Assembly (NCBI GenBank): GCA_028015205.1
Contig: CM051514.1
Coordinates: 3,906,001 to 3,970,000 of the forward strand
DNA: 64,000 nt
From: Mytilisepta virgata
Taxonomy: Eukaryota > Mollusca > Bivalvia > Mytilida > Mytilidae
Direction of reading: 5' to 3'
The translations under genes and the position numbers were made by a program. The notes below the pieces were generated by a model. It was not told where the DNA came from and ran no database searches. It worked only from the letters and a program-made list of their open reading frames with translations. Shown piece by piece: positions 54,001 through 63,545 of the stretch. Every line of letters begins with the position of its first letter. The stretch's first letter is position 1.

Positions 54001-57000
54001 ACCAAATTTAATTTTTGAAACGTTAATGTAAGATTTAAAATAGCTAACTGAATCATATATATATTTGCCCCTGTCATGCCTGTGGATGAATTAATTCGAA
54101 AAAAAAACGTTTTGTATAATCTTGTATGTTTGAAACTGCTTGATCAGTCTAAATGAAACAGATGTATAATAATCAACTGGGAGCAAAACATATCTTTCGT
54201 ATCATATTACCAATTACTACATCCAACGATGACAACAACACCATCCTCTACCATTGCTCCAATGAAAACCTTTTCGTCTTCCCTTGTTATACCTTCCTGT
54301 CCATCTTTTTCAATATAACCAATCAATTCAATTTGTTCATATCCAAAATTGTCTTTGTATACGTCTTGTGAGAATTGACAATATGCTAAAATGAAAATCG
54401 CAATATTTAAATAAATGGAGAAGTATCATATCTTTTATATAGAATTCTATGCTAATGTGAGATTTGGATGCCTTTTCTAGAATTTCTACACCAGATGACT
54501 ATTCAGTACATATTTTGTAGGATAAAATGAGGAAATTCCGAAGGGCCACCCATCAATTATAAATCCAAAGACAGAAACAAAACGAGATGTGAAAGGACGA
54601 GAACAACCAAAAATCAGACACAGAATATAAAAAACTAGAAAAAAAACACAAAAAAACAATGAGCAACACGGACCCCATCAAAACCCGGAGATGAGTTCAG
54701 ATGGGTTAGCAGCTCCTGCCTCATATGAGAGTAGTTAAGATGCAGTTTAGACATTTTGTATTATATATGTACATGGTGCTTAATATATACTATTCCAGAT
54801 TTAAAAATATCAGCAGAGACCAAAAGTCTAGTGCCATGTTAAGTTTAATGTGTGTTGTCACATTGGCATTTATTACGTGTTTATTTTCAACCAACATGAT
54901 TTATTGATAATTTAACTATTTGTCAGAATTTATGACCTCATGTTAGTAGATAAATTCTATCTGTTGTTCAACGTACTATATACAATGTAAATGATAAATT
55001 CTCATTCGATCAAAGAAGAGAGTTTTTTTTATCCCAATGAAACTATCACATTCTTGGAAATGGTCAACTGATAGATAACTTTAAACTTTATTTATACCTG
55101 GTGGAGCAAGCGTTGTTGGTTGAATTTTCGTTGTGGTTGAAGGAGGCGGTGTTGTTGGTGCTATAGGTGTAGTTGTTTCTCTCGGAGTAGTGGTTGAAGG
55201 AGGAGGGGTTGTTGGTACTATCGGTGTAGTTGTTTCTCTCGGAGTAGTGGTTGAAGGAGGAGGTGTTGTTGGTACTATCGGTGTAGTTGTTTCTCTCGGG
55301 GTAGTGGTTGAAGGAGATGGGGTTGTTGGTACTATCGGTGTAGTTGTTTCTCTCGGAGTAGTGGTTAAAGGAGGAGGTGTTGTTAGTACTATCGGTGTAG
55401 TTGTTTCTCTCGGAGTAGTGGTTGAAGGAGGAGGTGTTGTTGGTACCATAGGTGTAGTTGTTTCTCTCGGAGTAGTGGTTGAAGGAGGAGGTGTTGTTGG
55501 TACTATCGGTGTAGTTGTTTCTCTCGGGGTAGTGGTTGAAGGAGATGGGGTTGTTGGTACTATCGGTGTAGTTGTTTCTCTCGGAGTAGTGGTTGAAGGA
55601 GGAGGTGTTGTTGGTACTATCGGTGTAGTTGTTTCTCTCGGAGTAGTGGTTGAAGGAGATGGGGTTGTTGGTACTATCGGTGTAGTTGTTTCTCTCGGAG
55701 TAGTGGTTGAAGGAGGAGGTGTTGTTGGTACTATCGGTGTAGTTGTTTCTCTCGGAGTAGTGGTTGAAGGAGGAGGTGTTGTTGGTACTATCAGTGTAGT
55801 TGTTTCTCTCGGAGTAGTGGTTGAAGGAGATGGGGTTGTTGGTACTATCGGTGTAGTTGTTTCTCTCGGAGTAGTGGTTGAAGGAGTTGGGGTTGTTGGT
55901 ACTATCGGTGTAGTTGTTTCTCTAGGAGAAGTAGTTGAAGGAGGAGGTGTTGTTGTTTCTCTCGGAGTGGTGGTTGGTCTTGCAGTTGTGGAACCTATGA
56001 AAGTCAAATATATTCAATTTACAAGAAATAGTAAAAATCTACACGTATTCTTGATTAGATAATTTTGTTAAAATAGAGTCCAAAATGACATTAAAATTTT
56101 CTAGATATACAATTTTATAACATATAATACAAAAATGTTTAAAAAGCAACAAACAAACAATAAAAAACACAAAATCAATAATCTGATTAACACAATCATA
56201 TATGAGTTATCAGTACATGATGCGTCAAAGTAACCTAAAGATACGAAACTAAATAATTTACTTGGAAGAGGGCCATGTATTCATGAACATGAACATTTGT
56301 CTTCTATATAGCTTTTATTATTTCACGTTACTTTACTGGTAAGCAAAAATAATTATGTTAATGCATCTATTTTGTCAATAAAGAAAATTACATTATATAT
56401 GGGTTTTTATAATACAATAGTTAATTGTGAACTCGTCTGTCATTCAGATGGATTATTATCCAATATTACGTATGCGGTGATTTTCCTGTTTTCTCGTTGG
56501 TTAGATTGGTCACATGATTACCAGTATATTTCATTTATTGACCTATTTTGAAAGCAATTGACTCCGTATAAGAATTGACTCCATATAACTAAACTTAGAT
56601 CCGGATTCGTTCGAAAAATGTCTCAATATTGTCACAATGTTGATTTTTTTTTCAATTTTCTTTGGTTAAATCTGTTTAACTTTATGTTTCATTGTCTATC
56701 TGTTTTACGGAAGGCTGAGAACTATCAAAATACACATTTTACATATTTTGGTTTTAAAATTTCCAAGAAGGTTTCTTGGTTGAAAACAGACAGTGCATAT
56801 GTGATATAACAATTAAGGTCAATACATTATATATGGTAGAATAATATCGACTTCGGACTATATATGGACCTTGTAGAATGATATCGACCGCGGATTAACT
56901 ATGTCCGAGGTCGAAATCATTCTACCAGGTCCGTATATAATGTATTGACTTCATTAAAAGTCCATAATTGATAAATATCTAATAAAATTCTTATATGTAT

Positions 57001-57855
57001 ATTACCACTAGTTACTCATATTTTGTCTTAAACAACTATTCTATTCTGATTTTTTCTTTCTTTGTCTTGATTGCTGTAATACCATATTTTCCACAAATTC
57101 AAGATAACAAGATAAAATCAAGATATGTTGTCTTGCAGTTAATCGGGATTGGTCAAGACAAGTTTAGATCAGTTCAGCACAGATAAAGTAACAATAACAT
57201 AATTTAATTTTCACTCCTATGAACAGGTCTTAACACGTCTTGATTGTCTGAAAGACTGAATGTTTCAAACATAACTATCAGTCTAATTAAAATTAGTTCT
57301 CCGCCTTTGCTCCTTATTTTTTTTCCGGTTGTGTATATGTCGCGCGTGGGAGATCCAACTATAGCCGCTTGATGGTCAGGTCTAGTGTTAAATGTTCTGT
57401 AGCCAATCAGCGATGCGGCTATAAGAGCTTATGTATTGAACTGGCATAGAAGTTATTGTAGCGTCTAGAGTAATTCCGAATGTAAAATAACAAATACGAC
57501 AGTCTCCATGCGATTTTCCTTTCATACTCTGAATCGTTAAAAGTTATTGTTTTTAAGTAAATTATTAATATCTAGAAAAATATGAATGAGAACAAACAGT
57601 TGTGTATTGTGTTGATTCTCGTTCATAAACCTTAACATTTTGGCAACGAAATGGTATGAGAGCGCATCGATGATTTGTTAATTGTAAATGACTTTCTAGA
57701 CGCTGATTGGTTGGTCAAATTTCAGCAAATGTTACCCTAGACATGACCCTCAAGCGGCATATAGCAACTAAAATAAGGAGCAAGTGTGGAGAACTAATTT
57801 TAATTAGATTGCATAACTATACACTTACCAGTTGTCTCTACTGGACCTGGAGGTA
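42025..57855 (-). CDS. SCO-spondin/mucin-like secreted multidomain protein, 3' part of gene, 19 exons
   Basis: Exons in transcript order (minus): 57855-57829, 55994-55098, 54385-54211, 53618-53569, 52338-52174, 51843-51682, 51302-51059, 50472-50426, 50060-49985, 49284-49126, 48349-48297, 46972-46805, 46470-46312, 46074-45913, 45507-45305, 44533-44426, 44048-43988, 43461-43153, 42065-42025. Every junction is GT-AG and every phase agrees, giving 3,266 bp and about 1,087 residues to a TAG stop. Order of modules: Pro/Thr mucin repeats, VWC-like, TSP1, TSP1, TIL, VWC-like, TSP1, VWC-like, three TSP1 types, TIL, VWC-like, CTCK, short tail. That mix is typical of SCO-spondin and of related hemolectin/mucin proteins: secreted, Cys-rich and polymer-forming through the CTCK. 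Several WxxW motifs are likely C-mannosylation sites. The signal peptide and N-terminal domains are upstream, outside what I can identify. The closest named gene is uncertain; the domain reading is firm. Confidence 0.85.
43153..43461 (-). CDS. exon: C-terminal cystine knot (CTCK)
   Basis: 103 codons: CQEVTETAVLSNGNCRS, then YCTGGCGTS, HCKCCAGEVLNYRDVIVEC and a CKCNAC end. The spacing of CxGxC, the CxC-like pair and the final CxCxxC is that of CTCK domains in mucins, VWF and SCO-spondin, which form dimers. The donor is CAG|GTCAGT at 43152-43151. Confidence 0.85.
43988..44533 (-). CDS. two exons (44533-44426, 44048-43988): VWC-like module
   Basis: 44533-44426 encodes PGEMFENPADSCELCECVNG.. with CxxCxC and CSRKCTEPTEC. 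44048-43988 encodes GEVLDYERDDSCCRVCMPEK, the CCxxC end of a VWC domain. Phase 0 between them and one base over at the end. Confidence 0.8.
45305..45507 (-). CDS. exon: TIL (trypsin-inhibitor-like) module
   Basis: Encodes CDRENEMWSTYSTCSERYCN.. followed by CEKEGCICAEEFYRNELGEC and CVTLEECAICRYMDVDRQ. The Cys spacing and the GCxCxxGF/Y-like core mark a TIL domain, as found between VWD/TSP1 units in SCO-spondin and mucins. The end already belongs to the next VWC-like unit. Confidence 0.82.
45913..46074 (-). CDS. exon: TSP1-like module, divergent
   Basis: Encodes ECVYEYPETAICVSNNGMDC, then GSGRQSRVGTL and a CQLPPC end. It keeps the CSx-G-R core and end cysteines of a TSP1 repeat but lacks the WxxW part. 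Confidence 0.75.
46312..46470 (-). CDS. exon: TSP1 repeat
   Basis: Encodes CSVTEWDDWTTCSNPCVPG, the RTRNF strand and CTQDNC. It has a WDDW motif and the usual six cysteines, on one exon in phase with its neighbours. Confidence 0.85.
46805..46972 (-). CDS. exon: TSP1 repeat with triple Trp
   Basis: Encodes DGDWSEWSEWSSCTMSCDGG, RTRTRQC and CNDEVPC. WSEWSEW gives two overlapping C-mannosylation motifs. This is the most canonical TSP1 repeat here. Confidence 0.88.
47236..47974 (-). mobile_element. long tRNA-headed SINE-like element, minus strand
   Basis: The minus-strand head GCCTCGGTGGTTTTGTGGTA (box A) is followed by GAGTTCGATCTCCGACC (box B). The tail region includes GCCACTGGACGTACAACAAT and ATTCATCCATCC, a short repeat. 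The body of ~730 bp is long for a SINE and may include another insertion. It lies in the intron between exons 48297 and 46972. I saw no clear target duplication. Confidence 0.65.
48297..49284 (-). CDS. two exons (49284-49126, 48349-48297): TSP1 end and VWC-like module
   Basis: 49284-49126 finishes the TSP1 started in the exon at 50060 (PEICGEDVETTPC) and begins a VWC-like unit (CFVCSYDGQGFAIGDLI..). 48349-48297 supplies CDSNYEEYCVKD. The split codon at the junction restores a Cys. Confidence 0.8.
49797..49928. repeat. imperfect hairpin in intron
   Basis: ACAGATTAATACATGACATA and TATGTCATGCATTAATCTGT are complementary arms. A further inner pair GGTCCGGGTATCATCC / GGAATGATACCCGTCC lies between them. 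Probably a fold-back MITE. Confidence 0.75.
49985..50060 (-). CDS. exon: first half of a TSP1 repeat
   Basis: Encodes CEWSEWSNWGECSEDCEAG.. with two WxxW motifs. The domain continues in the exon at 49284. Confidence 0.82.
50426..51302 (-). CDS. two exons (51302-51059, 50472-50426): TIL module and VWC-like end
   Basis: 51302-51059 encodes CNMTCYMINYPESCTDIEEY.., the core RCGCKEGFAMDDTGNCV and VEECTCYSANG, a clear TIL domain running into a VWC-like unit. 50472-50426 adds TCEAPGDYRCYMIEDC. Phases 2-1 and 1-2 agree. Confidence 0.82.
51682..51843 (-). CDS. exon: TSP1 repeat
   Basis: Encodes APCTPWDDWSECSVGQDAAP.., VMTRTRDCSG and CSNECPPTP. WDDW motif; six cysteines in TSP1 spacing. Confidence 0.83.
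52174..52338 (-). CDS. exon: TSP1 repeat
   Basis: Encodes CRYSEWTDWTECSKECDVGS, RTRQRIKL and DCNTHRCTTP. Strong TTTTTTCAG acceptor and GTAAGA donor. Confidence 0.86.
53569..54385 (-). CDS. two exons (54385-54211, 53618-53569): VWC-like module
   Basis: 54385-54211 encodes YCQFSQDVYKDNFGYEQIEL.. and VVVIVGCSNC. 53618-53569 encodes TCNAGGMFDCEIGECE. The CxxC, CSNCTC and DCE pattern is that of a VWC-like domain with a long acidic insert. It sits right after the mucin repeats. Confidence 0.75.
55098..55994 (-). CDS. exon: Pro/Thr/Ser mucin repeat domain, 19-residue unit
   Basis: A single 897-bp exon encoding about 14 copies of TTTPRETTTPIVPTTPPPS with PPS/SPS variants. The DNA unit is 57 bp. Such PTS domains are heavily O-glycosylated in secreted mucins. 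The opposite strand is open too (GVVVEGGG.. repeats), only because the repeat lacks stops there. Units are very alike, which suggests recent homogenisation and probably length polymorphism. Confidence 0.88.
56815..56952. repeat. long hairpin in intron
   Basis: AGGTCAATACATTATATATGG pairs with CCGTATATAATGTATTGACT, and TAGAATAATATCGACTTCGG pairs with CGAGGTCGAAATCATTCTA. Total stem is ~44 bp with a ~44-bp loop. Probably a fold-back MITE. Confidence 0.75.
57279..57811. mobile_element. MITE with 9-bp target duplication
   Basis: 533 bp. The ends CAGTCTAATTAAAATTAGTT and (reverse complement) CAATCTAATTAAAATTAGTT match for ~38 bp, into TTGCTCCTTATTTT. CATAACTAT occurs at 57270-57278 and 57812-57820, a perfect 9-bp duplication. 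That length suggests a Mutator-like source (inference). It ends 17 bp from the edge of the exon at 57829, inside the intron. Confidence 0.85.
57829..57855 (-). CDS. exon: 27-bp Pro-rich mini-exon before the mucin repeats
   Basis: Acceptor TATTTCAG, donor GTAAGTG; encodes PPGPVETT with split codons at both ends in the right phase. It is the most upstream exon I could recognise. A preceding exon must end in phase 1. Confidence 0.7.
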
Positions 57856-58515
57856 CTGAAATACAAGAAATAAGTGTACTTAATCACATATTTCCTTGTG
57901 TAATGCTTTTTCACATTGATGATGTGACATCGACATGCCAGCAGTTATCAAGATCAGAGGGCCAGTACCGAAATCCTATTCTTTTTTCAGCGGTATCGGC
58001 CCTCTTCCAGTGTAAAAATGTATGCGTTCTTATTGTTTTTGAACTTGTTTTTTTTTGGAAGATAGCCTGCTACTTACCAAAACCTAGAAAAGGTATTTTG
58101 TTGTTCCTGACACGGCTTCCGATATTGTTCATCCGTTGCTAAGAAACAATAGGACTGCGTTATGGTTGAATGATGTGAATACAAAAATCATCTCCAAATA
58201 ACTTAATCGGGTGAAGCCAAAAATTGTACTTTTTAAAAAAATTTCTTTCCAATTTCAAAGATTGAAATATATGATAAACTGATCTTACATTTCATTTTAC
58301 GTATTTGTCATAGTTTCATCCTACTACCAATATCAAACCTCTGGGTCAAGCCCTAGGTCAAATATTGAGTCTTCAAATGATACACTTGCCGGTACGGAAA
58401 AGCCACTTGATAATCTATATTAGAATGTCTACCAATGTAAATTTTTCAAAAGGAATTGTTACGAAAGTGTTTTTACTGAATTAAATATTTGAACAAACAG
58501 AATTACAAACAAATA

Positions 58516-58768
58516 GAGAGCAACCATTTGATTATTTTATTTATTTATTTTTTTTGGGGGGGAGGGGAGGGGGCAGGACCAGGATTTTGGCAAATTAAAA
58601 GGCAGGATCACTTTAGGGGTGAAAAAATGTAAGATCAGGAAATTTGTTGGTTTAAAGGAAAATGAAAATTCTACGACCAAAATTTAGACGAAAAAAATAG
58701 GCAGGATCAAACTTTTGATCCTAACCATCCCCATCTCCTCCGTTCACAAAAATCAAATGGTTGCTCCC
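58516..58768. mobile_element. MITE, family GGGAGCAACCATTTGAT, copy 3
   Basis: 253 bp with ends GAGAGCAACCATTTGAT and ATCAAATGGTTGCTCCC. Body in the opposite orientation to copies 1 and 2 (G-rich left half, AGGATCAAACTTTTGATC block). Confidence 0.8.
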
Positions 58769-59289
58769 TTATGGACGTTAGATAATCCGTAAAACCGACG
58801 CTAAAGCCATGTTCGTCTCCTAGTATTATTCGGTCTTTATAAATACTGAACGAACTCACAATCAATAAAACAACTATTCACATCAACTTTGTATTATTTT
58901 TTCATGAGTTGGCAAAGAGTTTCATATGGCACGCCATCTGTGCATATCTTTGACGGAATAAGCATATAGAAGTACTTATGGGGGTGCCAAATGGAACTCT
59001 TGACAATACTTTAATTAAACAATGTATCAAATGACTACCTTTTTTTATTTTTCAAGAACATGAAGATCTTTTACAATTAATACTAAATTCAAGGTAAATT
59101 GTAATTAGTATAGCATGTGACCTGCATTACTTGATAATTTGTAAATTGTCGTATAAAGGCATTCCAAAATAAAAAAGGAAATTCTTTGATGTCCTTTTTA
59201 CCGGTATGAATTTGGAAAATTCCATCAAAATGGCAAAAACGTCATTTTTTGTCCCTGGATTTGTTTAAATTGGTGGTATTATTAGAGAA
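58769..59289. other. spacer without recognised gene
   Basis: No exon, RNA gene or element end supported here. It could be intron of the SCO-spondin/mucin-like gene. Confidence 0.4.
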
Positions 59290-60105
59290 AAGACCTCAAG
59301 AATAAATTTATTCTGAAAATTAATGAAAACTTTTAAAAACAGCTTTACTTTTACAGATAAATCAGAATAAATTTTGGTTGGTAGAGAATAAATTTCTTCT
59401 TAACTTGTCCTCAGTACATAAATATACTATTATTATTAAAATTCATTATAAAATGTTTCTTTCTGAGACAAATATATCAGAATAAATTTATTCCTTGGGT
59501 CATGAACGGCTTGTAGACTGAGAATAAATTTATTCTTAACTCTGATATGACGCAACTTCAGTAATATCCATCTTTAGTGTTTTGTTGAGAATAAATTTAT
59601 TCTTCAAATCTGAGTTTACAATCTTCTATTCCAGAGAAAAAAATTATTCTTTTAAATCCAAATGTACAATCTTCTTTTTCAGAGAATAAATTTATTCTTT
59701 AAATCCAAATGTACAATCTTCTTTTTCAGAGAATAAATTTATTCTTTAAATCCAAATGTACAATCTTCTTTTTCAGAGAACCAATTTATTCTTTAAATCC
59801 AAATGTACCATCTTCGTCTTCAGAGAATAAATTTATTCTTTAAATCAAAAAGTACAATCTTGTCTTCAAAAGAATAAATTTATTCCCAAATTAAAATATG
59901 CAATCTTAATATACAACCTTGTTTTCCAGAGATTTAATTTCTTCCCAAATTAAAATATGCAATTTTAATACACAACATTGTGTTTCAGAGAATAAATTTA
60001 TTCTCAAATTAAAATATGCAGTTAAACATACAGCTTTGTTTTTCAGAGAATAAATTTATTCTTTTAATTTCAATGTACCATTTTTTTTTTAAAGAATAAA
60101 GATGT
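59290..60105. repeat. tandem array, 47-bp unit centred on AGAATAAATTTATTCT
   Basis: The 16-bp palindrome recurs about fifteen times. In the regular part (59630-59830) the unit is 47 bp, with AAATCCAAATGTACAATCTT between palindromes. Towards both ends spacing and sequence become looser. Each palindrome contains AATAAA on both strands. Confidence 0.85.
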
Positions 60106-60109
60106 TAAC

Positions 60110-60600
60110 AGTGTGCTACAATATTATCTTATCTAGCACAAACGATTTTTTATTCAATGTTATTTAACATATTTAATTTTGTGAATTTGGGAAAAAAAAT
60201 TAAAATAGAGAAAAAACTGCAGACATATAACACTGAGATGAGATAGCTTTGTTATTTTTTTTAACTTAACAACAAAATGACTTAAATGTAAATGTTTCAA
60301 ATTCAAAATCAACCTTAGTCTACTGGTTCGTAATATTGTATTAAAATGCCAACATTTGCAAAAGAAACACCAAAGGGATTAAACTGAACGTCCATAAGAA
60401 TGAAACACAAAATGAATTCATAAGAACAGTAACATAAACAAATATATGTATATGTACCACAAAGTTAAAACTGAAATAATAGAAAAGACGTAGCACATTT
60501 AAACTTAACATTTAAAATGAGACAGCACAAGATGTAAAACACAAACAATGTGAGATACCACAATTCACTGGTTTTGCCCAATTTTTCACTGATTTTTAAC
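60110..60600. other. spacer, with a degraded retroelement-tail motif
   Basis: AGAAACACCAAAGGGATT near 60363 resembles the outer end of the tail at 37500. Nothing else recognised. Confidence 0.4.
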
Positions 60601-60604
60601 AATC

Positions 60605-63545
60605 TTTCAGTGAATTTTCGCATGAGCTCCTATGTTAAACTATGTTTGGCTCTGGCTGCCATCTTGGATGGCCTGCTTGGTCATCGGATACAATTCTGAA
60701 TGATGACCACCTAATGACCATTGCTGCCAAGGTTTGTTCCAATTGGCTTTGTGGTATCAGACAAGAAGATCTTTAAGTAAATTTCCCATAGGGTTCAATG
60801 TTAGACTATGTTCGGCTGTGGTATCGGAAAACTGAATTCGGACGTAAATCTTAACGTCAATGATGTGCAATAAGTAGGTCAAATTTAGTGGGAGGCCGTG
60901 TTACATCCCACGATGCACTGTAAGACACCAAGTAATATGATTTTAGGACGCTTTGTATCAGAGAACTAAATTCAGACATAAAACTTATCCGAAGTAAGTA
61001 AGGCACGATAAGTAGGTCAGAGTGACCTAATTTTGGTGTGAGGCTGTGTTACTCACCGAATTACATCCTCACATCAAGAAAGATGAGTGTAGGTAGCTTG
61101 GCATTGGAGAACTAACTTAACCTAAGTAAATGAAGCATGATAAGTAGGCAAGGGTGGCTTAATTTTGGTGGGAGGCTGTGTTACTCCCTGAGATGCACCC
61201 TGAAACAAAGTAATATGACTAAGTCCCTTTGTATGGGAAAACTGAACTCGGACGTAAAACTTAACCTACCTCGAGGAAGTGCAAAAAATAGGTCACACTG
61301 ACATAATATTGGTGTGAGGCTGTGTTACTTCCCGAGATGCACCCTCACACCAAATAATGATTGTAGGTCCCTAGGTATCGGAGAACTGAACTCGAAGGTA
61401 AAACTTAACTTAAATCAATGAAGTGCAAAAAGTAGGTCATGATGACCTAATTTTGGTTGGAGGCTGTGTTACTCCCCGAGATGCACCCTTACACCAAATA
61501 ATGATTGTAGGTCCCTAGGTATCGGAGAACTGAACTAAAGTAATATAATTGTAGGCCACTTTGTATGTTAAAACTGATTTTTGACATAAAAACTAAAGCC
61601 AGTCAACCATGTAATATGGGTCATATGACCTTCATCTTATGTCACATGGTTAGTCCCTTCAACATGCACCTGCACACAAAAATATATGATCTATTGTTGA
61701 AGTTTTGTTGATACACTATGCTTAGTTGCAAAGAAATGAACCTAAAATGCAAAACTTAACCAGAGTCCCTCAAGCATACAATGTAGGTCATAATGACCCA
61801 ATTATTGTATGACTGCTCAGTACTACCAAAGGCACATCCACAGATGAAGTTTTGTTGATACACTATGCTTAGTTGCAAAGAAATGAACCTAAAATGCAAA
61901 ACTTAACCAGAGTCGCTCAGGCATACAATGTAGGTCATAATGACCCAATTATTGTATGACTGCTCAGTACTTCACAAGGCACATTTACTGATGAAGTTTT
62001 GTTGATACGCTATGCTTAGTTCCAAAAAAATAAACCTAAATGCAAAACTTAACCAGAGTCACTCAAGCATAAAATGTAGGTCATAATGACCAAATTATTG
62101 TATGACTACTCATTAGAACCCAAGGCACATTCATTGATGAAGTTTCATTGATACAATATGCTTAGTTCCAAAGAAACGAACCTAAACGCAAAACTTAACC
62201 AGAGTAGCTCAAGCATAAAATGTAGGTCATAATGACCCATTTATTGTATGACTGCTGAGTACTACCCAGGGCACATCCACTGATGAAGTTTCATTGATAC
62301 ACTATCCTTAGTTCCAAAGAAATGAACCTAAATGCAAAACTTAACCAGAGTCGCTCAAGCATAAAATGTAGGTCATAATGACCCAACTATGGTATGACTG
62401 ATCAGTACAACCTACGGCACATCCACTTATGAAGTTTCATTGATACACTATGCTTAGTTCAAAAGAAATGAACCTAAATGCAAAACTTAACCGGAGTCGC
62501 TCAAGTATAAAAAGTAGGTCATAATCACCCAATTATTGTATGACTGCTCAGTACAACCCACGGCACATCCACTTATGAAGTTTCATTGATACACTATGCT
62601 TAGTTCAAAAGAAATGAACCTAAATGCAAAACTTAACCGGAGTCGCTCAAGTATAAAAAGTAGGTCATAATGACCCAATTATTGTATGACTGCTCAGTAC
62701 AACCCACGGCACATCCACTTATGAAGTTTCATTGAAACACTATCCTTAGTTCAAAAGAAATGAACCTAAATGCAAAACTTAACCGGAATCGCTCAAGCAT
62801 AAAATGTAGGTCATAATGACCCAAATATTGTATGACTGCTCAGTACAGTCCACGGCACATCCACTTATGAAGTTTCATTGATACACTATGCTTAGTTCAA
62901 AAGAAATGAACCTAAATGCAAAACTTAACCGGAGCCGCTCAAGTATAAAAAGTAGGTCACAATGACCCAATTATTGTATGACTGCTCGGTACAACCCACG
63001 GCACATCTACTTATGAAGTTTCATTGAAACACTATCCTTAGTTCAAAAGAAATGAACCTAAATGTAAGACTTAACCGGAGTCGCTCAAGCATAAAATGTA
63101 GGTCATAATGACCCAATTATTGTATGACTGATCAGTACAACCCACGGCACATCCACTTATGAAGTTTCATTGATACACTATGCTTAGTTCAAAAGAAATG
63201 AACCTAAATGCAAAACTTAACCGGAGTCGCTGAAGTATAAAAAGTAGGTCACAATGACCCAATTATTGTATGACAGCTCAGTACTACCCAAGGCACATCC
63301 ACTGATGTAGTTTCATTGATACACTATACACAAAGAACTGAACCTACGCGCAAAACTTAACCAGAGTCACTGATGCATGAATGTAGGTCATAGCGACCCA
63401 AGTATTGCTGAACTGTGTTGTACTATACAAGAGGACTGTAGTGGTGATATATTACTATAGGTTTCTGAGAAATTGAGCTAAACGCAAAACTTAACCAAAT
63501 CGGGACGTATGTGCGGACGGACGTATAAGGGCAAATCTATATGCC
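60605..63545. repeat. satellite-like tandem array, ~146-bp monomer, about 20 units
   Basis: From about 61640 to 63490 monomers carry ATGAAGTTTCATTGATACAC, AATGAACCTAAATGCAAAAC, TTAACCGGAGTCGCTCAAG and TAGGTCATAATGACCCAATT. Successive starts at 62575, 62721 and 62867 give exactly 146 bp. From 60830 to 61560 a diverged subfamily has the same order (GGAGAACTGAACTCGGACGT, AAGTAGGTCA, GAGGCTGTGTTACTCCC) at ~140-145 bp. The first 220 bp resemble the units at 36535-37140. The array ends in GTGCGGACGGACG. No protein-coding content. Confidence 0.85.

Noticed and set aside
55098..55994. Regular repeats that could suggest a CRISPR array
   Set aside because: Units are contiguous 57-bp coding repeats without spacers, in a eukaryotic exon.
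55133..56062. 309-residue open frame on the plus strand (Gly/Val-rich repeats)
   Set aside because: It is the antisense of the mucin-repeat exon. The minus strand has fitting splice sites and phase and continues into known domains.
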